Source: Hyphomonas sp. (GTDB lineage Bacteria > Pseudomonadota > Alphaproteobacteria > Caulobacterales > Hyphomonadaceae). Taken from it: DNA of 62,773 nt. Below the pieces are notes generated by a model. It did no database searches. It was not told the DNA's origin and saw nothing but the letters and a program-made list of their open reading frames with translations. The stretch covers positions 1-62,773 of the forward strand of contig VMTE01000001.1 of the NCBI GenBank assembly GCA_013791775.1, read 5' to 3'. The translations under genes and the position numbers were made by a program. This document shows, one piece after another, positions 47,580 through 61,200 of this stretch; position 1 is the first letter of the stretch; each line of letters begins with the position of its first letter.

Positions 47580-48995
47580 GTGCGCCTGCTTGACTACCTG
47601 ACGGGTCTCGTTTCGCTTTTGGCCCTGCCCTTTATCGCGTGGTGGGGTGTGAACCAATCCCCCCAAAGTGCCGCGGCACTGGAGGCACGCCTCCAGTCGA
47701 AGGCCGCGCAGGCCCTGCAATTGGCAGGGATCGACTGGGCCATTGTCAGCATGGATGGCCAGACAGCCATTCTCACAGGCGCCGCGCCGTCTGAAGATGC
47801 CGTGGACGAGGCCGCCGCGCTGGTCCTGCGCAGCAGTGGTCCGGGCGGTGTATTCCTGGGCGGCGTGTCGCAGGTTGAAACCCGTGTGACGGCGGCGGCG
47901 CCGGTGCGCCCCTATGTCTGGTCGGCTGAAAAGCGCGCGGCAGGGCGGCTTGTCCTTTCAGGGCACGTTCCGTCGCGGGCGGCGCGGGCGGCCTTGTTGC
48001 AGGAAGCCAGGGCCCTGGCCAAAGGCCCGGTGGTCGACGAGATGGCGCTGGCGGCCGGCGCGCCCGGCGGGAACTGGCAGGCGATGGCCCGGTTCGCCAT
48101 CGGGCAGGCGCTCGAGCTGGACACCGGCAGCGCCGCCCTGACCGATACCACCCTCACCGTGCGCGGCGAGGTCGCGGACGATGACCTGAGGGCGCGGCTG
48201 GCCAGGTCAACCCGCGCTGTCGCCGCGCCGTTCCGGGGCGTCGCCCTGATCCGCGGCGCGGCGCTCTGGTCTGCCACGCGCACCGGCAACAGCCTTGTCC
48301 TTTCCGGCAGGGTCGCAAGCGAAGCGGACCGGCGGGCGCTGGCAACCCTCGCGCGGCGATCGTTCGGCGGCGACGTGATCGACGAGATGACGGTCGAGCC
48401 GATGCCGGAGCCGGACTGGGTGGGCGGCGCAGTGGCCGGTCTGGCGCAGTTCGCGGCCTTCGGGTCGGGCCGGATGACGTATGATGCCGCCACCGGGGGC
48501 TTCATGTTTGAAGGCGAGGCGCCGGCCAGCACGCTCGAATTCCTCAATGAAGACATGACGCGCGCCAAAGGCGATTGGCACTTCGTGATCGGCGTTGCCT
48601 CTCCCGCAGCCCCCGAGGTGACGGCCGCAAGCGCCGGCGTGCCGGCGCCGTGCGCCGGAGAGCTGGACGCTGCGCTTGAGAGCGCTGTCGCCGGGTTTGC
48701 GCCGGGGCGGGCGGCGTTCCGGCGAGACAGCGCACCGGCGCTCGACGCGCTGGCGCTGACCGCGCAGCGCTGCGATGCGGCGATGGAAATCGAAGTCACC
48801 GTGGGCAGTGATGCGCTCGACGAGGCGCGCGCGGCGGTGATCGCAGATTTTCTCGAGCGGGTAGGGGTGCAACGACCCCGGGTTGCTGCAATCGGCTATG
48901 GCCCCGCTGCAAGCGTCGAGAGTATGGACACAGAACGTGGCCGGGTCTCTGACCCGCAGATAGAATTCACTGTACGGGAGCGAAGCGGACAATGA
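47580..48995 (+). CDS. Membrane-anchored BON/OmpA-like protein
   Basis: 471 residues, GTG start with AGGAGG about 11 bases upstream. One N-terminal helix (about 9-23) anchors a periplasmic part. Two or three BON-like units can be suspected (ILTGAAPSEDAVDEAAALV, LVLSGHVPSRAARAALLQEA, LVLSGRVASEADRRALATLA), and the C-terminal 110 residues (FRRDSAPALDALALTAQRC, ERVGVQRPRVAAIGYG) resemble an OmpA-type peptidoglycan-binding domain. The stop overlaps the next start (ATGA). Confidence 0.68.
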   Translation: MRLLDYLTGLVSLLALPFIAWWGVNQSPQSAAALEARLQSKAAQALQLAGIDWAIVSMDGQTAILTGAAPSEDAVDEAAALVLRSSGPGGVFLGGVSQVETRVTAAAPVRPYVWSAEKRAAGRLVLSGHVPSRAARAALLQEARALAKGPVVDEMALAAGAPGGNWQAMARFAIGQALELDTGSAALTDTTLTVRGEVADDDLRARLARSTRAVAAPFRGVALIRGAALWSATRTGNSLVLSGRVASEADRRALATLARRSFGGDVIDEMTVEPMPEPDWVGGAVAGLAQFAAFGSGRMTYDAATGGFMFEGEAPASTLEFLNEDMTRAKGDWHFVIGVASPAAPEVTAASAGVPAPCAGELDAALESAVAGFAPGRAAFRRDSAPALDALALTAQRCDAAMEIEVTVGSDALDEARAAVIADFLERVGVQRPRVAAIGYGPAASVESMDTERGRVSDPQIEFTVRERSGQ

Positions 48996-50110
48996 CCTGG
49001 CTGTTGGCGCATATGTGGATTGTCGTGGCCGCAACCGGCGCGGTGGCGCTGTTGCTGGGCTGGTCGGTGCGCGGAATGATGCTGTCGGGAAAGATGCGCG
49101 AAGCTGTGGTCGAGCGCGACATGGCGCGGGTCGAACTCGGCAATGCGAAGGAAGAGATCGAGCGGCTGTTTGCCGACCAGCGCAAGCGCGGCCAGGGTGA
49201 CGCGCCGGCGGCACCGTCGCCGGATCCGATCCTGGCGCGCAAGGTGGACTCGCTGACGGCCGAACTGGCGCGCAAGTCGGCCGAGATTGAGGCCCTGAAG
49301 GCGGCGCCGCCTGCGCCAGACCAGCCGGCCGTGCCGGCAGCCGCCGGACAGGTCGAGGAAACGCTGGTCTGGCGCAACCGCCACCTTGAAAGCCGCGTCG
49401 TGCATCTTGAATCCGAGTTGGCGAAAGTCCCGGCCGCACCGCTGCCCGCCCCTGTCGCCGAGCCGGTGGAGGCGGCAGCCGACACGGCCAAGAAGGATTG
49501 GGAACTCAACTACCTGCGCACCCGGGTTGAAGGCTTGCAGGCCGAACTGGCCGCTGCGCCGGCCGCAGCCGAACCGGTCGTTGCCGCCGTGGTTGAGCCG
49601 TCCGGTCCGGTGGAAGAAGAGATCGCGCGCCTGCGCTGGCGGGTTCGGTTCCTGGAGGGGCGCCTTGCCTATTTCGAGGGCGACTCGGACGCCGGCGAGA
49701 CCGCCGCTGCGCCCGAGGCACCGGAGCCGGAACCCGAGCCCCAACCCGGGCCCGAGGCCGTGCCGGTCGCCGCGGCGCCGCGAGTGGCAGAAGCGATCCT
49801 GGGTCAGCTGGAAGCCGCTGATGAGCGCGCCGACGTAGACGAGGCGCATCAGATTGCGCGCGAACGCCCGCTGGCGATGGAGAAGCCGGTGGACGGGACG
49901 CCCGATGACTTGACCCTGATCGGCGGGATTGGCCCCAAGATCCAGGACGTGCTCAATTCGCTCGGCATCTGGCACTTCGACCAGATTGCGGACTGGACGC
50001 CGGAGAATATCGCCTGGGTCGATGAATATCTCAGCTTTGCCGGCCGGATCACCCGCGAAGGCTGGGTCGAGCAGGCCGCCGTGCTGGTGGGCGAAGCGGC
50101 CGACGCCTGA
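48992..50110 (+). CDS. Membrane-anchored coiled-coil protein with C-terminal helix-hairpin-helix domain
   Basis: 372 residues. A membrane helix (about 5-25) precedes a long coiled coil (about 30-230) broken by Ala/Pro/Glu-rich linkers. The C-terminal 65 residues (DDLTLIGGIGPKIQDVLNSLG, then DEYLSFAGRITREGWVEQA) are the helix-hairpin-helix unit also found attached to some NuoE and L21 proteins. DNA binding is likely but unproven. It is coupled to the BON/OmpA-like gene by a 4-bp overlap. Confidence 0.75.
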   Translation: MTWLLAHMWIVVAATGAVALLLGWSVRGMMLSGKMREAVVERDMARVELGNAKEEIERLFADQRKRGQGDAPAAPSPDPILARKVDSLTAELARKSAEIEALKAAPPAPDQPAVPAAAGQVEETLVWRNRHLESRVVHLESELAKVPAAPLPAPVAEPVEAAADTAKKDWELNYLRTRVEGLQAELAAAPAAAEPVVAAVVEPSGPVEEEIARLRWRVRFLEGRLAYFEGDSDAGETAAAPEAPEPEPEPQPGPEAVPVAAAPRVAEAILGQLEAADERADVDEAHQIARERPLAMEKPVDGTPDDLTLIGGIGPKIQDVLNSLGIWHFDQIADWTPENIAWVDEYLSFAGRITREGWVEQAAVLVGEAADA

Positions 50111-50241
50111 GGCGGCGCAGCGTTCAGAACGGGTTCACGGGCGCATTTTTAGACTGCGTACCAGTCAGTATAGCCCGGCTGTTTGCAAACCGGCGTGCGA
50201 AGAGTACGCTTGGGCAAACCCGGTCACAGGAGACGAACCAG

Positions 50242-51105
50242 ATGACGCATCAATTCAAAATGGGCGAGATGTTCGACGGCGCGTTGCTCGCGAATGCGCC
50301 CCGCGTGCGCCTGTCCCGGCGCGGCATCATCATGGGGCTCGCGGCGGGCAGCGTGTTCCCGTTCGTTTCAGGCTGCACCACGAACGCCGCCACCGGCGAC
50401 AGCCAGCTGCTGCTGTTCGGCGATGACCAGATCGCCAGCATGGCCGCCACCGCCTGGGCCGACACGAAGGCCCAGACGCCGCAGACCTCGAACTCGAAGC
50501 TCAAGAGCCGCGTCTTGTCGATCTGGGATCGCACGATCAATGGCGCGGTCAAGGAAGGCCATATCAATCCGGGCACCCAATGGGATGTTGCCGTGTTCGA
50601 CACGGACGACGTCAACGCCTTCGTCATGCCGGGCAACCGGGTTGGCGTGTACCGCGGCATCACCGAGCTGACCGAGAACGATGACCAGCTGTCCTCGGTG
50701 CTCGGCCACGAGACCGGGCACGTTGTCGGCAAGCACGCCGCCGAGCGCATGTCGGTCTCGACCGCCGCGCAGGTCGGCCTGATGGCGGGGCAGATTGCCG
50801 TCGCCTCGTCGGACGAGTTGTCGAAGTATGGCTCGGCCATCGGCGCCCTGGGCGGCGCGGCGATCCAGTTCGGCGTGATCCTGCCCTACAGCCGCAAGCA
50901 CGAGCTGCAGGCAGACCGGCTGGGCGTCGATTACATGCACCAGGCCGGTTATGACGTGAAACAGTCGGTCCGCCTGTGGGAGCTGATGGATTCCCAGTCC
51001 AAGGGCCAGCGCCCGCCGGAGTTCATGTCCACCCACCCCGATCCGGTGCGCCGGGCCGAAGAGCTGCGCAGCTACATCAACGCGCGCGGTTATGCGCTGA
51101 TCTAA
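50242..51105 (+). CDS. M48-family metalloprotease, Tat-type lipoprotein
   Basis: 287 residues. The signal carries a twin-arginine motif (SRRGII, 25-30) and a lipobox ending at C45 (FVSGC). The protease domain has H156-E157-T-G-H160 with third ligand E221 (KHELQAD), and FMSTHPDPVRR near the end. This matches LoiP/YggG-type outer membrane proteases. CAGGAG precedes the ATG. Terminator follows. A second M48 gene is at 13343. Confidence 0.9.
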   Translation: MTHQFKMGEMFDGALLANAPRVRLSRRGIIMGLAAGSVFPFVSGCTTNAATGDSQLLLFGDDQIASMAATAWADTKAQTPQTSNSKLKSRVLSIWDRTINGAVKEGHINPGTQWDVAVFDTDDVNAFVMPGNRVGVYRGITELTENDDQLSSVLGHETGHVVGKHAAERMSVSTAAQVGLMAGQIAVASSDELSKYGSAIGALGGAAIQFGVILPYSRKHELQADRLGVDYMHQAGYDVKQSVRLWELMDSQSKGQRPPEFMSTHPDPVRRAEELRSYINARGYALI

Positions 51106-51131
51106 GCCGCCCGGCTGAGCCAGACCCGAGA

Positions 51132-51161
51132 CCCCGGACGGCCCTGCTGTCCGGGGTTTTT
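51132..51161 (+). terminator. Intrinsic terminator after the M48 lipoprotein gene
   Basis: CCCCGGAC (51132-51139) pairs with GTCCGGGG (51149-51156), then five T residues. It insulates the ribosomal protein cluster from the protease gene. Confidence 0.9.
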
Positions 51162-51173
51162 CATGGCCGTCGC

Positions 51174-51202
51174 TTGACCGGGCAGGGGCTTTGAGCCATA
51201 CG
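51174..51202 (+). promoter_or_regulatory. Putative rplK promoter
   Basis: TTGACCG at 51174-51180 and GCCATACG at 51195-51202 with 14-bp spacing resemble the Caulobacter-type housekeeping promoter. It is the only good candidate between the terminator at 51161 and rplK. Confidence 0.45.
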
Positions 51203-51302
51203 CGCCGCTTCCGCGGGAGGCTGCCAGCCGTACCGAGGAACCTCGATATCAACCGGGCGGATCGAAAGACCACCGCCCCTTAGCCAACGTTGTGAGGACA
51301 AA

Positions 51303-51749
51303 ATGGCGAAGAAACTCCTGGGGCAGATCAAGCTCCAGATCCCGGCCGGCAAGGCCAACCCGTCGCCGCCAGTGGGCCCAGCCCTTGGCCAGCGCGGTAT
51401 CAACATCATGGAATTCTGCAAGGCGTTCAACGCCCGCACCCAGTCCATGGAAGAAGGCATCCCGATTCCGGTCGTGATCCAGTATTACCAGGACAAGTCG
51501 TTCACCTTCGTCACCAAGACGCCGCCGGCAACGGTTCTGCTCAAGAAGGCCGCCGGCCTGAAACTGGGCAAGAAACCGGCCTCGGGCGCCAAGAAACCGG
51601 GCCACGAGTCCTCGGGCAAGGTGACGATGGACCAGGTCCGCGAAATCGCGAAGGTCAAGATGGGCGACCTGAACGCCCATGACCTCGATGCTGCCACCAA
51701 GATCATCGCCGGCTCTGCCCGCGCGATGGGTCTCCGGGTTGAGGAGTAA
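51303..51749 (+). CDS. rplK: 50S ribosomal protein L11
   Basis: 148 residues. L11 binds the GTPase-associated centre of 23S r[23 protein letters not shown] and the [20 protein letters not shown] motif are canonical; the RNA-binding C-terminal domain is complete. GAGGAC precedes the ATG. First gene of the rplK-rplA unit. The usual upstream neighbours secE and nusG are absent. Confidence 0.98.
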   Translation: MAKKLLGQIKLQIPAGKANPSPPVGPALGQRGINIMEFCKAFNARTQSMEEGIPIPVVIQYYQDKSFTFVTKTPPATVLLKKAAGLKLGKKPASGAKKPGHESSGKVTMDQVREIAKVKMGDLNAHDLDAATKIIAGSARAMGLRVEE

Positions 51750-51754
51750 GCACC

Positions 51755-52447
51755 ATGGCCAAAGGAAAACGCACCCGCGCCATCGAGCAGACGATCGACG
51801 TCACCAAGACGTACACGATCCCCGAAGCCGTGAAGCTCGTGAAATCGAACGCCAAGGCAAAGTTCGACGAATCCATCGAGATCGCCATCAATCTCGGCGT
51901 TGACCCGAAATACGCCGACCAGCAGGTCCGCTCGGTGGTCAGCCTCCCGGCCGGCACCGGCAAGACGATCCGCGTCGCCGTGTTCGCCAAGGACAAGAAA
52001 GCCGAGGAAGCCCTCGCTGCCGGCGCAGACATCGTCGGCGCCGAAGACCTGTTCGAGAAGGTCAGCGGCGGCTTCATGGACTTCGACCGCGTCATCGCGA
52101 CCCCCGACATGATGGGCCTCGTCGGCCGTCTCGGTAAGGTGCTCGGCCCGCGCGGCCTGATGCCGAACCCGAAAGTCGGCACCGTGACCCCGAACGTGGC
52201 CCAGGCCGTCAAGGACGCCAAGGGCGGCGCGATCGAGTTCAAGGTCGAAAAGGCCGGAATCGTGCATGCCGGCATCGGCAAGGCGAGCTTCTCCGACGCC
52301 GACATCGAACGGAACGTCAACGCGTTCCTCTCGGCGGTGGTCAAAGCTCGTCCGTCGGGCGCGAAAGGCACCTTCGTGCGCAAGATTTCGCTCTCGTCCA
52401 CCATGGGCGGCGGTGTGACAATCGACCTGGCCGAAGCCAAAGGCTGA
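51755..52447 (+). CDS. rplA: 50S ribosomal protein L1
   Basis: 230 residues. L1 forms the stalk at the ribosomal E site and represses its own operon in many bacteria. [36 protein letters not shown] and [17 protein letters not shown] are canonical. Its ribosome site (GAGGAG) overlaps the end of rplK, so the two are coupled. A terminator lies 33 bp after the stop. Confidence 0.98.
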   Translation: MAKGKRTRAIEQTIDVTKTYTIPEAVKLVKSNAKAKFDESIEIAINLGVDPKYADQQVRSVVSLPAGTGKTIRVAVFAKDKKAEEALAAGADIVGAEDLFEKVSGGFMDFDRVIATPDMMGLVGRLGKVLGPRGLMPNPKVGTVTPNVAQAVKDAKGGAIEFKVEKAGIVHAGIGKASFSDADIERNVNAFLSAVVKARPSGAKGTFVRKISLSSTMGGGVTIDLAEAKG

Positions 52448-52480
52448 GCTACAGCCGCGGGTTCAGACTGAATGTTCAAG

Positions 52481-52516
52481 ACCCGGCGTCTGCGATGAGC
52501 AGGCGCCGGGTTTTTT
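52481..52516 (+). terminator. Intrinsic terminator after rplA
   Basis: ACCCGGCG (52481-52488) pairs with CGCCGGGT (52504-52511) and is followed by T residues to 52516. Confidence 0.88.
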
Positions 52517-52582
52517 CAACCCGCAGAAAAAAGCGGGCAGGGGGCTTGCCGGTCAGTGGAAAAAGCGTTAATGCCCGCCGCT

Positions 52583-52610
52583 TGACGGGAGTTCTTCGAT
52601 GTGTATTCGG
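52583..52610 (+). promoter_or_regulatory. Putative rplJ promoter
   Basis: TTGACG at 52583-52588 and TATTCG at 52605-52610, 16-bp spacer. It follows the rplA terminator and would give a leader of about 225 bases before rplJ. Confidence 0.5.
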
Positions 52611-52715
52611 GGGACTCCCGTTTCCTGTCACAGACCATAGGCCTTTCCTTTCCGGAAAGCCAAGGGCCGCAAGGCCACCTATGCAGACGGGGTGAGGCGT
52701 AGATACGGTTCGGAA

Positions 52716-52738
52716 TTTTCTGGAATTTTTCCGGAAAA
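52716..52738 (+). promoter_or_regulatory. Hairpin in the rplJ leader
   Basis: TTTTCTGGAA (52716-52725) pairs with TTCCGGAAAA (52729-52738) around a 3-base loop, with one G-U pair. It may be part of the L10-binding leader structure; the conserved L10 kink-turn was not confirmed by eye. Confidence 0.4.
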
Positions 52739-52842
52739 GGCGAGTCGGGCAGGCCAATCCCTGGGCAGGCGCTGGAAGCCGCAAGGCTGAAGGCGATTAC
52801 CAGGGCGGCCGGATGGTCCGGACGCCTCAATGGAGACCCGCA

Positions 52843-53358
52843 ATGGATAAAGCTGGAAAAAGCGCGGCGCTCGACACCCTGAAAGGGGTGTTCGAAGAGT
52901 CGGGCGTGGTCATCGTGACCCACTATACCGGTCTGACCGTAGCGGAAATGACGAAGTTGCGCGGCATGCTCCGCAAGGACGGCGCGCATCTCAAAGTGGT
53001 CAAGAACCGCCTGGCGAAAATCGCCCTCGGCGGGGTTGGCGGCGACAAGGCGCAGGACCTCTTCCAGGGCCCTGTGGCGATCGCCTATTCGCCGGATCCG
53101 GTGTCGGCTGCGAAAGCGGCTGACGAGTTCTCGAGGGAAAACTCGAAACTCGTGATCATCGGTGCGGTGATGGGTGAGCAAGTGCTGGACGCCAAAGGCG
53201 TCGAAGCGCTCGCGAAGCTGCCGTCTCTCGACCAACTGCGTGGCAAGATCATCGGTCTCGTTCAGGCCCCGGCGACCAAGATCGCTGGCATCCTGCAGGC
53301 GCCGGCATCGCAACTTGCCCGTGTCGTGTCCGCGTACGCGTCAAAAGACGCTGCGTAG
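52843..53358 (+). CDS. rplJ: 50S ribosomal protein L10
   Basis: 171 residues. L10 anchors the L7/L12 stalk. FEESGVVIVTHYTGLTVAEM, LKVVKNRLAKIAL and the C-terminal L12-binding helix are present. The ATG at 52843 is chosen by family alignment with GGAG upstream; an in-frame start at 52813 only adds leader sequence. Confidence 0.98.
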   Translation: MDKAGKSAALDTLKGVFEESGVVIVTHYTGLTVAEMTKLRGMLRKDGAHLKVVKNRLAKIALGGVGGDKAQDLFQGPVAIAYSPDPVSAAKAADEFSRENSKLVIIGAVMGEQVLDAKGVEALAKLPSLDQLRGKIIGLVQAPATKIAGILQAPASQLARVVSAYASKDAA

Positions 53359-53418
53359 GCCACTCGTTTTCGCAACCTACGACTTAATCAACCGAACCCA
53401 ACAACAGGACATAAAACC

Positions 53419-53793
53419 ATGGCAAATCTTGACAAGATTGTCGAAGATCTCTCGGCTCTGACCGTTCTCGAAGCGGCTGAGCTTGCGAAACTTCTCGAAG
53501 AAAAGTGGGGCGTTTCCGCCGCTGCTCCGGTGGCGGTCGCCGCTGCGGGCGCTGCTCCGGCCGCTGCTGCTGAAGTGCAAACCGAGTTCGACGTTGTTCT
53601 CACCGATGCCGGTGCGAAGAAAATCGAAGTCATCAAACTCGTTCGCGAAGTCGTTCCTTCGCTCGGCCTGAAGGAAGCCAAAGACCTCGTCGAAGGCGCT
53701 CCGAAGTCGATCAAGGAAGGCGTTTCGAAAGCTGACGGCGAAGCCCTGAAGAAGAAATTCGAAGACGCAGGCGCCAAAGTCGAACTGAAGTAA
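53419..53793 (+). CDS. rplL: 50S ribosomal protein L7/L12
   Basis: 124 residues. The stalk protein that recruits translation factors. The N-terminal dimerisation helices ([19 protein letters not shown]), Ala-rich hinge and C-terminal domain with [20 protein letters not shown] are complete. Codon use is strongly biased, as expected for a highly expressed gene. Confidence 0.98.
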   Translation: MANLDKIVEDLSALTVLEAAELAKLLEEKWGVSAAAPVAVAAAGAAPAAAAEVQTEFDVVLTDAGAKKIEVIKLVREVVPSLGLKEAKDLVEGAPKSIKEGVSKADGEALKKKFEDAGAKVELK

Positions 53794-53853
53794 GCGCCTC
53801 GCGGCGCGTATCCGGGCAGCGTTCGCGCGAGGCGTTGCCCTGTCGTGGATTAG

Positions 53854-53882
53854 CGCGGCGGTCTCCTTTCGGGACCGCCGCG
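53854..53882 (+). other. Perfect hairpin between rplL and rpoB
   Basis: CGCGGCGGTC (53854-53863) and GACCGCCGCG (53873-53882) form a perfect 10-bp stem with a 9-base loop and no T-run. In enterobacteria this gap carries an attenuator and an RNase III site; a similar role is an inference here. Confidence 0.6.
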
Positions 53883-53946
53883 TGCTCGCGTTTCAAACTC
53901 CGGCTTGCCGCCGGTCCTGGCGGCGCCGACAAAATGGGAACTTGGG

Positions 53947-58080
<4,134 letters not shown>

Positions 58081-58099
58081 ATACGTCGCTTAAAGTTAA

Positions 58100-58134
58100 G
58101 GCCCCGCAGGAAGTCCGGATCTTCCGGCGGGGCC
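58100..58134 (+). other. Long hairpin between rpoB and rpoC
   Basis: GGCCCCGC (58100-58107) and GCGGGGCC (58127-58134) enclose GGAAG/CTTCC, giving a 13-bp stem with one internal mismatch. No T-run follows, so it is unlikely to be a full terminator; processing or partial attenuation would fit. Confidence 0.6.
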
Positions 58135-58205
58135 GAGCCTGATACCGGATTTTTCAGGGCAGGAGGCCAAGCCTCCCAACGCCCACCCCAAGGAGCAGAC
58201 ACCCG

Positions 58206-61200
58206 ATGCGCCAGGACGTCGCCAACATGTTCAACCAGAATACGCCCGCCCCGACTTTCGAGGCGATCCGTATTTCGATTGCGAGCCCGGAGAAGATCAA
58301 ATCCTGGTCTTCCGGCGAGATCAAGAAGCCCGAAACGATCAACTATCGTACCTTCAAGCCCGAGCGTGACGGCTTGTTCTGTGCGCGGATCTTCGGGCCG
58401 ACGAAGGATTACGAGTGCCTGTGCGGCAAGTACAAGCGCATCAAGTATCGCGGCATCGTCTGCGAGAAATGCGGCGTGGAAGTCACGCTGGCCCGCGTTC
58501 GCCGCGAGCGGATGGGGCATATCGACCTCGCCGCGCCGGTCGCCCACATCTGGTTCCTGAAGTCGCTTCCGTCCCGCATTTCGACGCTGGTGGACATGCC
58601 GCTGAAGGATGTCGAGCGCGTTCTCTACTTCGAGAGCTATGTCGTCATCGAGCCGGGCCTGACCGAGCTTGAGCCGAAACAGCTGCTCACCGAAGAAGAG
58701 TACATGGATGCGCAGGACCGTCTGGGCGAAGATTCGTTCACCGCGCTGATCGGCGCTGAAGCGATCCGCGAGATCCTGAAATCCCTCGACCTGCCGTCGC
58801 TGGCCGAACAGCTGCGCGACGACCTTCGGGATTCGACCTCGGAACTGAAGACCAAGAAAGCCTCGAAGCGCCTGAAGGTGGTCGAGTCGTTCCTGCAATC
58901 CAAGGCCAAGCCGGAATGGATGATCCTGACGGTCGTGCCGGTGATCCCGCCGGACCTGCGCCCGCTGGTGCCGCTCGACGGCGGCCGCTTCGCGACGTCG
59001 GATCTCAACGATCTCTACCGCCGCGTGATCAACCGGAACAACCGCCTGAAGCGCTTGATGGAACTTCGCGCGCCGGACATCATCATCCGCAACGAAAAGC
59101 GGATGCTGCAGGAATCGGTCGATGCCCTGTTCGACAACGGCCGCCGTGGCCGCACCATCACGGGCACCAACAAGCGCCCGCTGAAGTCGATCTCGGACAT
59201 GCTGAAGGGCAAGCAGGGCCGTTTCCGCCAGAACCTTCTCGGCAAGCGCGTCGACTATTCGGGCCGTTCGGTCATCGTGGTCGGCCCGAACCTCAAGCTG
59301 CACGAGTGCGGCCTGCCGAAGAAAATGGCGCTCGAGCTGTTCAAGCCGTTCATCTATGCGCGTCTCGACGCGAAAGGCCTCGCCGGCACGGTGAAGGCGG
59401 CCAAGAAGCTGGTCGAAAAGGAAAAGCCGGAAGTCTGGGACATTCTCGATGAAGTCATCCGCGAACACCCGGTCATGCTCAACCGCGCGCCGACGCTTCA
59501 CCGTCTCGGTATCCAGGCGTTCGAGCCGAAACTGATCGAAGGCAAAGCCATCCAGCTGCACCCGCTCGTCTGCGCCGCGTTCAACGCGGACTTCGACGGC
59601 GACCAGATGGCCGTGCACGTGCCGCTGAGCCTCGAGGCCCAGCTGGAATGCCGCGTGCTGATGATGTCGACGAACAACATCCTCTCGCCGGCCAACGGCA
59701 AGCCGATCATTGTTCCGTCGCAGGACATCATTCTCGGCCTCTACTACCTGTCGCTGGATAGCAATGGCGAGCCGGGCGAAGGCATGAAAATCGCCGATCT
59801 TGCCGAGATGGAGCATGCGCTCGATGCCGGTCTGATCACCATGCACAGCAAGATCAAGGCTATGTATGACGGCATCGATGAAGCCGGCAAACCGCGCCGC
59901 TACATCATCGATACGACGCCGGGCCGGTTCATGGTGGCGAACCTCCTGCCGCGTGCCAAGGGCATCGGTCCGGAACTCGTCAACGCCGTCCTGACCAAGA
60001 AGGCGATCGCCAAGATCATCGACGAAGTCTACCGCCTGTGCGGTCAGAAGGCGACGGTCATCTTCTGCGACAAGGTCATGGAGCTTGGCTTCCGCGAGGC
60101 CTGCAAGGCCGGCATTTCGTTCGGCAAGGATGACATGGTCATTCCGGAAGCGAAGAAACGCCTGGTCGATGCAACCAAGGAACAGGTGTCCGAGTACGAG
60201 CGTCAGTATGCGGATGGTCTCATCACGCGCGGCGAGAAGTACAACAAGGTGGTTGATGCCTGGTCGACCTGCACCGACAAGGTTGCCGACGCCATGATGG
60301 ACTCGGCCGCCAAGCCGCAGCTCGCCAAGGGCGACCGCAAGGCCCAGGTCAACTCGATCTTCATGATGGCCGATTCCGGTGCGCGCGGTTCGAAGAACCA
60401 GATGAAGCAGCTCGCCGGCATGCGCGGCCTGATGGCCAAACCGTCGGGCGAGATCATCGAGACGCCGATCATCTCGAACTTCAAGGAAGGCCTGACCGTC
60501 CTTGAATACTTCAACTCGACCCACGGCGCCCGCAAGGGTCTTGCCGATACGGCTCTGAAAACGGCGAACTCGGGTTACCTGACCCGACGCCTGGTGGACG
60601 TCGCCCAGGACTGCATCATCAACGAAGATGATTGCGGCACCGAGAAGGGCATCGACATCTCGGCCGTCATGGAAGGCGCCGACGTGGTCGTCTCGCTCGC
60701 CGAGCGTCTGCTCGGCCGCGTTTCGGCAGAAGACGTCAAGGGCGCTGATGGCAAGCTGGTCATTCCGGCCAACACCTACATCGACGAAGACGTCGCGGCC
60801 GCCATCGAGGCGGCAGCCGTTGACCGGGTCAAGGCCCGCTCGGCGCTGACCTGCGAAGCCAAGAACGGCATCTGCGTGGCCTGCTATGGCCGCGACCTTG
60901 CCCGCGGCACGCCGGTCAACCGCGGTGAAGCGGTCGGCGTCATCGCCGCCCAGTCGATCGGTGAGCCCGGTACGCAGCTGACGATGCGCACCTTCCACAT
61001 CGGGGGCGCGGCGCAGGTCGCCGACCAGTCCTCGCTGGAAGCCAGCTTCGAAGGCACGGTCCGGTTCGTGGACGGCGAATACGTCACCCGCAAGGACAAG
61101 ACGATCATCGTCGTCGGTCGCCGCATGCAGGTCGAGATCGTGGACGGCGAAGGCCGCACACGCCAATCGTTCCGCCCGGCCTATGGCACCCGCCTGATGG

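Larger units (their letters stand above)
52448..52842 (+). other. 395-bp rplA-rplJ intergenic region with terminator, promoter and leader
   Basis: Holds a terminator (52481-52516), a probable rplJ promoter (52583-52610) and about 230 bases of leader with several hairpins, including one at 52716-52738. The leader is where L10(L12)4 usually binds to repress rplJL. No protein gene is supported. Confidence 0.6.

Noticed and set aside
50152-50166. GACTG/CAGTC inverted repeat upstream of the M48 lipoprotein gene
   Set aside because: Only 5-bp arms; expected by chance in GC-rich sequence of this length.
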